This document shows, piece after piece, positions 22,660 to 33,800 of a DNA stretch of 64,000 nucleotides. The stretch lies in assembly GCA_020465985.1 (NCBI GenBank), contig JAANYP010000748.1:904211-968210 (forward strand). Direction: 5' to 3'. Position 1 is the first letter of the stretch; each line of letters starts with the position of its first letter. The notes beneath the pieces were generated by a model. That model searched no databases, was not told the DNA's origin, and worked only from the letters and a program-made list of their open reading frames with translations. Position numbers and translations under genes: made by a program. Origin of the DNA: Centrapalus pauciflorus (lineage: Eukaryota > Streptophyta > Magnoliopsida > Asterales > Asteraceae).

Positions 22660-22672
22660 GGCTCTAATACCA
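22660..22672 (-). other. B primer binding site (tRNA-iMet, one mismatch)
   Basis: Minus strand TGGTATTAGAGCC, two bases inside the 5' LTR; differs by C to T from the standard TGGTATCAGAGCC. Confidence 0.88.
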
Positions 22673-22674
22673 CT

Positions 22675-23345
22675 TGTCAAGATCAAAATTACCACCTAAG
22701 ATTAACTGGTTTGAATAAATAAGAGTGTAAACCAATAACCTTGTATTGAATCAAAGTCCAATCAAGAAATTTGCTGAATAACACTTAATTGTTTTAAAAA
22801 AATTTTTCAGAATAAATAACAAACAAATATAATCAAAAATCAAATCTTTTATATTGCCAAACTCACTGATTACAATCACATCTAATCTGTTTGATTAGAC
22901 GAAGAACACAGACTGTTCTTAGGGTTTTACAACCTTAGAGGCTTGAGACACTTAATCAGAAAGCAATTACAATTGTAGCACACGATTACAAAACTTGCAC
23001 GTACAGACTTACATTAGAAAGACCTAGTCTATCTATATATACAACCTTCTGATTTGTTTCCTTGAAGAACTCTGATTTCTCTGGTAGTAGATATGCTTGG
23101 AAGATATTCAAATCTTTAAATACAAATCACTTCCTGAATTTCAGCACTTTCTGTTGTTAATCTGTTGAGCAGCTTCAACTTTTAACTCTGGCAGCTTGAA
23201 CTTTTAACTCTGACAGCTTGAACTTTTGAACTGGCAGCTCGAATTTATTCAACTAACAGCTTGAACTTTGTAATTACATAGAAAAACTACTAACAGTCTG
23301 AGAAATCTAACTAACAATTTGACATACTTAGAATATTTCCCAACA
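22675..23345 (-). repeat. B 5' LTR (671 bp)
   Basis: Pairs with 13,416-14,085. Same termini and the same GCAGCTTGAACTTTT-like internal repeats (23,165-23,265). It is followed by the right target duplication. Confidence 0.93.
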
Positions 23346-23350
23346 GGTTA
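23346..23350 (+). other. Target-site duplication of B, right copy (GGTTA)
   Basis: Identical to 13,411-13,415. Downstream, the F gag frame resumes. Confidence 0.93.
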
Positions 23351-25620
23351 TTGGAATGCTGAGGGCATACAACTTCAAGTTACAAAAGAAGGAACGGGAA
23401 TTTGATCAGGTTCAAGATCCAGAGATATAGTTTGGGAAATCAAAACCGTCAATCGCTAGTCAACAGAAGTCAAGGGCCATAACATTTTTCTCGGGAGAAG
23501 AATCCATCACAGTAGAGTCAGAGGATTCAAGTAGCAGGGCGTTCTTAGGGTTTTCCAAACCAGAAGAAAAACCAAATCAATCACCGTCTACTTCTCAAGG
23601 ATATTCAAAGATGCTGATCAGTGCAAAATCAGCAGAACATCATCCAAATCTTATAGCTTCGTTTGTCGCAGCGTACGACAATTGCGTTCAGGTAAAAATA
23701 AACGATCCAGCGCTGTGGGAAGAAGACTACGATCAGTTAGATCCTGACGACTTGGAAGAGACGGACTTACAATGGCAAGTGGCCATGGTGACTCAAAGGG
23801 TCAAGAGGTTTATGAAAAGGACAGGAAGAAATCTGAGCGTTAGCAACAACAAGGTTGGGTTTAACAGGTCAAAGGTAAAGTGCTACAATTGCCAAGGATT
23901 GGGACACTTTGCAAAAGAGTGTCAAAGGCCAATATCAGCATTAGAACCAAGGGAGACATCACTATAATGGTTCTGGTAATCAAGTAGCCATCGCTGGACT
24001 GTTAACTAATGTGTCATCCAACAGACAGCTTGATGGAACATACGATTGAAGTACTCATCTGGAGTCGAATGCCAGAGCCTTTATGGCTGAGGTAACCGAG
24101 ACCGGGGGGGATAGAGCTGAAGAAGAAGCAGAGGACACTTGGCAGACAGAATCAAGTCCTTTGTTAGTGGAAAAGTCAGAGGAGCAAACCATTCTACAGT
24201 TTGCAGCTCAAATGGCTAATGTGGAATCCGACCGTAAAAAGGTAACTCTAAACTTTTCTACATTCCACAATTTATGTGTTATAAGTGCTACTTTAAATGA
24301 TAGATTAAATCTAGTCTGGAGACACATAACACCTTAACAACTCAGGTTCAATCATTAAAATCGGATAACGCTAGTCTTCTAGACATTAAGGATGATTTGA
24401 GGAATAAGCTGAAAGCAGATGCTCTTGACATGATAGTTCTAAAGGACAAGTTAAGTGAACAATGTGTTAGGATAGAACTCATGTACGAGCATCTTGAAGC
24501 TTTAACCAAAGAACTCACTCTTAAAGATGTAGAGCTAGACGAATCTAAAGTTAAAGTTGCTGAGGCAAATAGCAAGCTTGAAAAGTTTTGGAACTCGTCT
24601 CTAAACCTAGGAATAATCTTAGAAGCTCAACGGCAGTCTAAGAAGCCAGTAGGCCTAGGTTATCAAGAGAGTCCTCCACCGTTCAACAACAACTATGTGC
24701 CTCAACCTCAGGATATAACCACTGAACCGGTTGAATCAGAGGTACCAACTGTAACTTAAGAAACTGTAACTAAGGTGTCTACCACACCCTCTACGATTAA
24801 GAAACTCAAGTTTGTGCAGTCTACGAGTGAGACTATACTAGGAGAAGCTAAACCTGTAATTGATAATCAGCAAGAGGAAGTGATAACCGTAGTTGAATCA
24901 AAAGAAAGTGACACTAGTGAGACACCTAAATCAAAGGGTACTTAAAAGAAGCCGATTGATAAGCTGTCATGCTTTAGATGTCATGAGAAAGGACATGTTG
25001 CGTCTAGCTGTCCTTATAAGAAAGTGGAGTCTATACCTTCTAAACCAGAGTCTAGACCTACTGTAGGGAAGCAAGATCAATCAATCCTAAGACCAGTACC
25101 TAGTATTGCTAGCATTAGTAGTTCTCAACATACTGAGAAGAATGTGAATGCAACACCTAGGATAACTGTTAAACAAATTTCGGTGTCGGTGAAACAGCAA
25201 GAAGTGATTAGGACTAATTCTCCGAATAGAGTTCCTAGTCAGTCTAGGTCAGGACCACAACAAGGCTATAGGAGTACAACACCTAGAAGGGCTTACACTC
25301 CAGTTAGGTCACATACTCCTCAAAGACATCAGACACCAGGTAGAGCCAAGGGTATGAGAATGAAATGCATTATAATAAAAATTATTCTAGGGCTCAACAG
25401 CAGATGCCAGCCAAAAGGCGAAAAGTGAATATTCATCACTCAGCACCACAACAAGTTCTCAAGCAAAAACCCAAGTCACTGAAAGGAGAGATGGGTATTT
25501 GAAGGAGTTCACTTATGTGGATGAGAATCGTATTACCAAGTCAGTCATGGCTTGGGTTCCCCGTGATAACTAACTTGTTTTCTTTCATGTGTAGGGGCTA
25601 ACTACAGGTCTAAACAATAA
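23351..25620 (+). pseudogene. F gag, C-terminal part
   Basis: Resumes after the B insertion (MLRAYNFKLQKKEREFDQ). It carries DPDDLEETDLQWQVAMVT, the first zinc knuckle CYNCQGLGHFAKEC (23,882-23,923), a helical coiled-coil stretch (24,350-24,600, ELTLKDVELDESKVKVAEA), a second knuckle CFRCHEKGHVASSC (24,971-25,012) and an Arg/Thr/Pro-rich tail with TPxR repeats (25,255-25,350). Stops occur near 23,430, 23,965, 24,335, 24,759 and 24,943. The two-knuckle layout matches B. Confidence 0.85.
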
Positions 25621-25891
25621 ATAATTCGTCGACAGTGGTTGCTCTCGTCACTTGACTGGCGAAAGGATTCTACTCACAGACTTCAAGGGAGGGAACAAGG
25701 GATTTGTATCATTCGATGGGAACAAGGGAGGACATATCACTGGAACAAGAGTGGTCACTTATGGGACAATCACACTTGATCAAGTTTACCATGTCGATAA
25801 ATTTGATCACAATCTCATTAGTGTATCTCAGATCTATGATATGAAGCATTCAATTATTTTTACTGAAACTGAAGCGTTAGTGCTACAGTAG
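25621..25891 (+). pseudogene. F aspartic protease
   Basis: FVDSGCSRHLTGERILLTDF starts at 25,625 with the Asp-Ser-Gly active site intact, then GFVSFDGNKGGHITGTRVV, LDQVYHVDKFDHNLISVSQ and SIIFTETEALVLQ, ending at a TAG at 25,889. Only the distal stop separates it from the integrase. Confidence 0.87.
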
Positions 25892-26770
25892 GGATTCAAA
25901 ATACCTGAAGAATGGATCGTGATGAGAGCCCCAAGGAAGAATGATCTGTACATGAAGGATATGAATGTATCAGACTCATCGATGGGAACAATTTGTCTAC
26001 AATCAAAATCTTCAGAATCCGAATCTATACTATGGCACAGACGCATGGCACACTTGCACCTAAGGAAAATGACCTACATTAAGAAAAATGGTTTGGTGCA
26101 AGGTGTTCCACTGAATAGTTTTCAGTTTAATGACAAGTGTGTCCCGTGCAAGAAGGAAAAACAACATAAGAAGTCACACAAGTCAAAGACTCAGAACTCG
26201 CTAGCTTCCAGCTTCGATTTGCTGCATATGGATCTCTTCGGTCCAATCAACGAAAGGAGCATAGGTGGTAGTTGGTATTGTTTAGTTATTACTGATGATT
26301 ACTCACGTTTCTCTTGGGTTTTCTTTTTAGGCACAAAGGACAAAACAACTGGAACGCTGATTGAGTTCTTAGACCAAGTCGAGAACTCATACGAGACAAG
26401 AGTAAAATATATCAGGAGTGATAACAGATTTGAATTTAAGAATGCAGTAATTGATGTATATTTTCTGACTAAAGGCATATTGCATCAATTTAGTGCACCT
26501 TATGAGCCACAACAAAATGGGGTTGCAGGATGTAAGAACAGGACCTTGATTGAGGCAGCAAGGACCATGCTCTCAGATTCATATCTTCCTACCATGTTTT
26601 GGGGGGAGGCAGTGAATACTACTTGTCATGTATTAAACAAGGTCCTTACTGTCAAATCACTAAAAAAAACCTGTTATGAAGTTCTAAATAAACAGACCAC
26701 CGAAATTAACTGGCTTTGAACCGTTTGGGGTGCCGTGTACTTTATTGAAAACAAAACATCAACCTAGCTT
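25892..26770 (+). pseudogene. F integrase with catalytic Glu lost
   Basis: The zinc region LWHRRMAHLHLRKM ... CVPCKKEKQHKK is intact. First Asp in HMDLFGPINERS and second in RSDNRFEFKN are present, but the third block reads NGVAGCKNRTLIEAARTML where the family has NGVAERKN; the Gly codon is at 26,528-26,530. The frame is otherwise open for 266 codons to 26,719 and then shifts. Confidence 0.88.
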
Positions 26771-27338
26771 TGGTGAAAAGGCTGACGAAGGATACTTCCT
26801 TGGTTATGTTCCTAATTCACTAAACAAAAGGGTTTTTAATAAAACAAATGGTACGGTTGAGATTGTGTTTAACATTGATGTAACAAGTTATTCACATGAA
26901 CCCCAAACTGGTCCTGAATGGTTTTTTGATTATGACTCTGTGTTTGAATCATTTAACATATCGTTTAATGGAAATGCAGGTATAGTGGAAAATGATTTCT
27001 CATCATTTAAACTTAATGACGAGTACCACAGTTTTCCAAAATCAACCATTCCATCAACATCTGAGCCTACTACGACAAAAGATGGGTCTCCACCAGAGAA
27101 TGAACCTGAATTACCTACAAATGAGAATCAGACAAACAATTCTACCTCTGAAGTTAGTGATCATGAGGAAGATAATATACCGTCTGAAGTCATACCCCCG
27201 TTAGGTGAAATAGGATCAAACTTTGGAGATAATCTTCTGGTTGATCAGATTGAGACATACAGGACAAACAAGGATCATCTAATTCAGAGTATCATAGGGA
27301 ATCCAAATACCGGTGTGAGAACTAGGAGTAGTGAATAA
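26730..27338 (+). pseudogene. F INT C-terminus and linker
   Basis: Contains FGEKADEGYFLGYVPNS, NKRVFNKTNGTVEIVFNI and TGPEWFFDYDSVFESFNI, then a Glu/Ser/Pro-rich linker to NPNTGVRTRSS at 27,335. Element E retains the same piece, fused directly to gag. Confidence 0.8.
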
Positions 27339-28238
27339 TAACACGGTACTGTTATCGATGATGAATGACTCCGAGGCGTTTCACACATGTTTATACTCGT
27401 GCTTTATCTCACAAGTAGAGCCGAAAAACATGCAAATGGCACTGAACGACAATTCTTGGGTTGAAGCCATGCAAGAAGAACTGTCACAGTTCAGAAAACT
27501 TGAAGTATGGGAGTTAGTGCCGTTACCTCGAGGAAAAGTTGCTATAGGGACTAAATGGTTCTTTAAGTGCAATCGGGATGATCGGGGTATAGTTACTCGT
27601 AACAAGGCGAGACTCGTCGTCAAAGGGTTCAACTAGGAAGAGGGAATAGAACATAACGAAGCGTTTGCACCAGTGGCGAGGCTTGAGGCGATTCATTTGT
27701 TTCTTGCTTTTACGTCATTCAAAGGATTTAAGGCATATCAACTCGACGTCAAAAGTGCATTATTGTACTGAAAGGTGAAGGAACTGGTGTATGTGGAACA
27801 ACCACTAGGGTTTACTGATCCAAAGTATCCTGACAGAGTATATCAACTTGATAAGGCTCTGTATGGATTGCATCAGGCACCTAGGGCTTGGTATGAGACA
27901 CTGTCAACTCATCATTTAGACAATGGGTTTGAGAGAGGGAGAATTGATAGTACGCTATTCGTGAAAAGAAAAGGTGAAGATTTTATCTTAGTACAAGTGT
28001 ACGTGGACGACATCATCTTGGGGTCGTCAAACGAACAGATGTGTAAGGATTTTGAAAAGGTTATGAAGTCGAAGTCTGAGATGAGTGTTATGGGAGAGCT
28101 GAACTTCTTTCTCGGTGTACAAGTTGAACAAAGGAAAGAAGTAATGTTTATTAATCAGACGAAGTATGTCTACGACATTTTGGAACGCTTCAGGATGGAA
28201 GGAAAAAAGCTGACAACACATTTCAGTACTTAGATTCA
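27331..28238 (+). pseudogene. F reverse transcriptase, broken
   Basis: Blocks SWVEAMQEELSQFRKLEVW, IGTKWFFKCNRDDRG, NKARLVVKGFN, then a TAG at 27,634, HNEAFAPVARLEAI, a TGA near 27,769, ALYGLHQAPRAWYETLSTH and QVYVDDIILGSSNEQMC. The YVDD box is intact. It ends at a TAG near 28,231. Closely similar to the RT of E. Confidence 0.88.
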
Positions 28239-28239
28239 A

Positions 28240-28953
28240 GTGAATCATAATCTCGGACCGGGTACAGATAGTGATACTGATGTGGATCTGAAACTATATC
28301 GGGCCATGATCGGGTCACTTATGTATTTAACTGCTTCTAGACCTGACATAATGTTTGCTGTGTGTATTTGTGCAAGGTTCCAAGCTAATCCAAAGGAGAT
28401 GCATATGAAATCCGTGAAGCGGATTCTAAGATACCTGAAGTCGAAACCGAAGTTGGGTCTTTGGTATCATGCTAATGGAGATCTGGAATAGTAGCCCTAC
28501 ATGGATTCAGACTACAGTGGATGTAATTTGAATCGGAAATCAACAACTGGAGGTTGTTAGTTCGTAGGAGGGAGACTAGTATCCTGGCAATGCAAGAAAC
28601 AAACTTCGGTAGTCGTATCAACGTGCGAGGCCAAGTATGTAGCTGCTGGTAGTTGCTGCTCACAGGTTCTGTGGATTCAACAACAATTGCGGGATTATGG
28701 TTTGACTTATACTCATACTGCCATTAGGATAGATAATCAATCAACAATTTCTATAACTAATAATCTAGTTAAACACAGTAAGACAAAGCACATAGACATA
28801 AGACATCATTTTATACGTGATTGTGCTGAAAAGAACTTGATAAAACTGGTGAAAGTAGCAACGGAAGACATGCAGATTTATTCACAAAAGCCTTTGATAA
28901 GTCACGCTTTGATTTGTTAGTTCAACTAAATGGCATGCGTAATCCGGAGTAAG
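28240..28953 (+). pseudogene. F RNase H
   Basis: YRAMIGSLMYLTASRPDIMF, RILRYLKSKPKLGLWYH, DSDYSGCNLNRKSTTGGC and SKTKHIDIRHHFIRDCAEKN, ending QLNGMRNPE with stop at 28,951. Stops at 28,489 and 28,558 and a one-base shift near 28,868 break it. E ends identically. Confidence 0.88.
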
Positions 28954-30800
28954 GTGACCATAGTAACAGTAAACTCATTTTTTTTTATCTTTTACTAGTA
29001 AGTTATTAGTTTAGTTAATCAATTTATTTTACTTCAAATAAAAAACAAAAGAAAAAATAGAGAAAACCACAAAAATTATAAAAAAAGAGAATATTGAAAA
29101 ATGAGAGAAGTCTTAGAGTCATAGGTTCAAAGTGACGAAAGTTAGCACAGTGTACCACACTCTAAGTGTTAAGCTTTCACAAATTATGCACCTTAAATTC
29201 TAAGTGATATACATATTCTTGTCTGATGTGTTGGTAGGCATAATACATGAAGGAAATCCTAAAAGCTAATAAAACAATCAAGAAAATGTCATATGTGTAA
29301 CTAACTTAGATGTATGAACAAAAGGTCTTAATTTCTATGTTTGAGACATATAGACAATGATTAGGAACGAGGTATGCAAATTTATCTCGGAGATGTATAG
29401 AAACATCAAAATACATCTTAAACAAAGAAAGAAAAGGTTTTGAAAAGTAACGGAAGTCAAAACAAGTCGCTTTGTTGTACGTGAGTACAGACCTGTCACC
29501 GCTGTCTTGCTAACATAAGAGGAACTCTAAGACAAACTAAGACACTCTATTGTATGTAAATACAGAACTGTGTCTGCCGTTTTCCTTTTACAGATAATTT
29601 GCAAATACCAAAAAGTCATAATCATTGAGTGTCTGCCTTGATCATAGAAGTACGTTTAAGTATGGAAAAACATACCAATAATCCACTTGTAAGGCATAGC
29701 ACGACAAACAATCAAAGGAATAAAAATTCCTAAAGTGTGAAAGTGACATACTGAAAGTGTGTTTGACACCGCTATCTTATTGAACCTTCTTTTACTATCT
29801 TGCAAAAATATTCTATTAGTATATTTTACTCTTACATGATTTTTAAGTTAATTATTTTTTTGTTATTTTGTTCTATTCTATTTTATTTTATCTTAATTTT
29901 AATAAATAGGAATAAGGTCAAAGTTACTAGGATGCATTTTTAGTTGGAGAAACAAATTGCGTTATAATCTGTTGCTTAGCGTGAATGTCTTGCAAAATTG
30001 AAAAATTCCGTTAAGTGAAAAAGTTGGATTTATTTCAAGAATTTTCAAAATTTTCAATTAAATTCGAACATCAGTTAAGTTCGAAGTTCGATTCGAACTT
30101 TCTGCAAGTTTGAACTTAACATAAGTTCTGTTAAGTTCTAAGGTGGTTGGAAATATATAGGTCAACAGTGCTTCATTCAATGCATCTACCTTCGAACTTA
30201 TACTCTCGAACTTACCGACCGAACTTACCGATTTCTCGCATTTGGACTATTTCTCGAAGTTTTCCTCTATTCCTCGAAGGTACTCACACTGTCACAAGTT
30301 TTGAACCAATAAATACTATGTAAGTGTACGATTAGGACCTTTTAGTGGCTAAAATCGACCAATTTAGAGTTTTTGTATCATTTAGAACTAGGTGGTGTAT
30401 TTCACATGTTTAGGGTCAAAAACTTAAAATTAATGATTAATAAACTTGATTAATACCCATTAGGACTAGATTCTACAGTTAATTAAGTCTAAAAGAGATA
30501 AAATCATGGATTTGAAGTCTAAAATGTCCGACTTCGAACTTGTCAGAATTCGGACTTGTCAAAATATCTATATGTTTGAAGTCAGTCATGTTCGAATAGG
30601 ATTCTCGAACTTAACTATGTTCGATAGTCATAAAGCTGTTCGAACTTATCTAAGTTCGAATGATTTATATTCTCAAATTTAAGTAAGTTCGAAGATACTC
30701 AAATACGAACTTAATCAAGTTCGAATTTAAACAAGTTCGAATAACTTTATCTTTTAAAAATTAATTTCTAACAGTTTATGTGTATAAATTGTGTGCAGAT
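28954..30800 (+). promoter_or_regulatory. F spacer between pol and accessory ORF: TATA box, putative leader intron, repeats
   Basis: Non-coding, AT-rich. Two copies of a hairpin-like repeat (TTGTACGTGAGTACAGACCTG type) lie at 29,466-29,498 and 29,541-29,574. TATATA at 30,154-30,159 is followed by GGTCAACAGTG, conserved in E. A donor-like ATG|GTAAGTG... site has GT at 30,320 and an acceptor GTGTGCAG ends at 30,798, two bases before ATG 30,801. From 30,060 to 30,760 it is crowded with AAGTTCGAACTT-type words. Promoter and intron are inferred. Confidence 0.55.
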
Positions 30801-33800
30801 ATGGGAGATCGAGCATTCTTCAATAAGCATAACATGGTAATGGCAGTTGACCTTCAGCTGCCAGAAGCTCAGCCATACAGACAGATGATCGAATTCCTGT
30901 CGCAATCTCGGGTGGCATATGCGCTCACGCATAACCTGTAGATCATACTTCCATACGTTCGCCTATTTTGGCAATCACTGCAAGTAGATTGCACTGTTAC
31001 ACCTACGGTTCTACGCACGACGGTAGGTGGTCGTCCAATCGCATTTTCCGCTGATCATCTACTATCAATTCTATAATCGGGGACTACTTACCAAGAAGAT
31101 GGTCCAATTGATTTTCCAGCTCTACTAAGGCAGACGACCTTCTTAATAATGGGTTATGCTCAAGACATCACCAAGGAATCATATGTTAAGAGCATGCTCA
31201 TTGGCTAGTGGCGATATCTGGTACACGTTATCATGGTTTGTTTTGCTCCGAAAAAGGCGGGATTTGACACAATGGTGTCCAAGCTCCAATCAGCGATGAT
31301 ATCTCTCGTCTACATCAAGAAGTTTAGCTTTTACGAGATGTTCTTTGGGAGTTTGTCAACCAAATCTCTGCTCCCAGTCGTGAAAGATTTCTCATGTATA
31401 CGCGTTTTATCATGATGATCATCAGGCATTTCCTGTCAGATTTACCGAATTTTCCAGAACAAACTTGAGTAGCTATCATAGATAAAAGAGTATTTTGCTG
31501 ACTGCCAATCTCATAATGCGCGAAGGGCAAAGCAAGTAAGGCCCCAAGTTGTTCCGCTTTTTGGCGCAGTCATAGATCCAGATTTTGTCACTCCCGAAGG
31601 AGATGATTGGATCAGTGATTCTCCTCAACAAAAAAAAAAGCAACAAGCACCGACTCAGCGAGCTCCATTTGCTAAGGTAACTCCTTCAGCTGCCAGAAGC
31701 TCAGCCATACAGACAGATGATCGAATTCCTGTCGCAATCTCGGGTGGCATATGCGCTCACGCATAACCTGTAGATCATACTTCCATACGTTCGCCTATTT
31801 TGGCAATCACTGCAAGTAGATTGCACTGTTACACCTACGGTTCTACGCACGACGGTAGGTGGTCGTCCAATCGCATTTTCCGCTGATCATCTACTATCAA
31901 TTCTATAATCGGGGACTACTTACCAAGAAGATGGTCCAATTGATTTTCCAGCTCTACTAAGGCAGACGACCTTCTTAATAATGGGTTATGCTCAAGACAT
32001 CACCAAGGAATCATATGTTAAGAGCATGCTCATTGGCTAGTGGCGATATCTGGTACACGTTATCATGGTTTGTTTTGCTCCGAAAAAGGCGGGATTTGAC
32101 ACAATGGTGTCCAAGCTCCAATCAGCGATGATATCTCTCGTCTACATCAAGAAGTTTAGCTTTTACGAGATGTTCTTTGGGAGTTTGTCAACCAAATCTC
32201 TGCTCCCAGTCGTGAAAGATTTCTCATGTATACGCGTTTTATCATGATGATCATCAGGCATTTCCTGTCAGATTTACCGAATTTTCCAGAACAAACTTGA
32301 GTAGCTATCATAGATAAAAGAGTATTTTGCTGACTGCCAATCTCATAATGCGCGAAGGGCAAAGCAAGTAAGGCCCCAAGTTGTTCCGCTTTTTGGCGCA
32401 GTGATAGATCCAGATTTTGTCACTCCCGAAGGAGATGATTGGATCAGTGATTCTCCTCAACAAAAAAAAAAGCAACAAGCACCGACTCAGCGAGCTCCAT
32501 TTGCTAAGGTAACTCCTTCAGCTGCCAGAAGCTCAGCCATACAGACAGATGATCGAATTCCTGTCGCAATCTCGGGTGGCATATGCGCTCACGCATAACC
32601 TGTAGATCATACTTCCATACGTTCGCCTATTTTGGCAATCACTGCAAGTAGATTGCACTGTTACACCTACGGTTCTACGCACGACGGTAGGTGGTCGTCC
32701 AATCGCATTTTCCGCTGATCATCTACTATCAATTCTATAATCGGGGACTACTTACCAAGAAGATGGTCCAATTGATTTTCCAGCTCTACTAAGGCAGACG
32801 ACCTTCTTAATAATGGGTTATGCTCAAGACATCACCAAGGAATCATATGTTAAGAGCATGCTCATTGGCTAGTGGCGATATCTGGTACACGTTATCATGG
32901 TTTGTTTTGCTCCGAAAAAGGCGGGATTTGACACAATGGTGTCCAAGCTCCAATCAGCGATGATATCTCTCGTCTACATCAAGAAGTTTAGCTTTTACGA
33001 GATGTTCTTTGGGAGTTTGTCAACCAAATCTCTGCTCCCAGTCGTGAAAGATTTCTCATGTATACGCGTTTTATCATGATGATCATCAGGCATTTCCTGT
33101 CAGATTTACCGAATTTTCCAGAACAAACTTGAGTAGCTATCATAGATAAAAGAGTATTTTGCTGACTGCCAATCTCATAATGCGCGAAGGGCAAAGCAAG
33201 TAAGGCCCCAAGTTGTTCCGCTTTTTGGCGCAGTCATAGATCCAGATTTTGTCACTCCCGAAGGAGATGATTGGATCAGTGATTCTCCTCAACAAAAAAA
33301 AAAAGCAACAAGCACCGACTCAGCGAGCTCCATTTGCTAAGGTAACTCCTTCAGCTGCCAGAAGCTCAGCCATACAGACAGATGATCGAATTCCTGTCGC
33401 AATCTCGGGTGGCATATGCGCTCACGCATAACCTGTAGATCATACTTCCATACGTTCGCCTATTTTGGCAATCACTGCAAGTAGATTGCACTGTTACACC
33501 TACGGTTCTACGCACGACGGTAGGTGGTCGTCCAATCGCATTTTCCGCTGATCATCTACTATCATTTCTATAATCGGGGACTACTTACCAAGAAGATGGT
33601 CCAATTGATTTTCCAGCTCTACTAAGGCAGACGACCTTCTTAATAATGGGTTATGCTCAAGACATCACCAAGGAATCATATGTTAAGAGCATGCTCATTG
33701 GCTAGTGGCGATATCTGGTACACGTTATCATGGTTTGTTTTGCTCCGAAAAAGGCGGGATTTGACACAATGGTGTCCAAGCTCCAATCAGCGATGATATC

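Larger units (their letters stand above)
13416..23345 (-). mobile_element. Element B: copia element with both LTRs, minus strand
   Basis: Bounded by 670- and 671-bp LTRs and a perfect GGTTA duplication, inserted in the gag of F. Order on the minus strand: LTR, PBS, gag (lacking its start), PR, INT, RT, RH, accessory ORF, PPT, LTR. I count about 20 differences in the first 300 bp of the LTR pair, so it is an old insertion. Two catalytic residues are replaced (INT Asp to His, RT YVDD to YVDE). Confidence 0.92.

Noticed and set aside
30060..30760. Heat-shock elements
   Set aside because: TTC and GAA are directly adjacent (TTCGAA), not spaced by two bases as heat-shock factor sites need.
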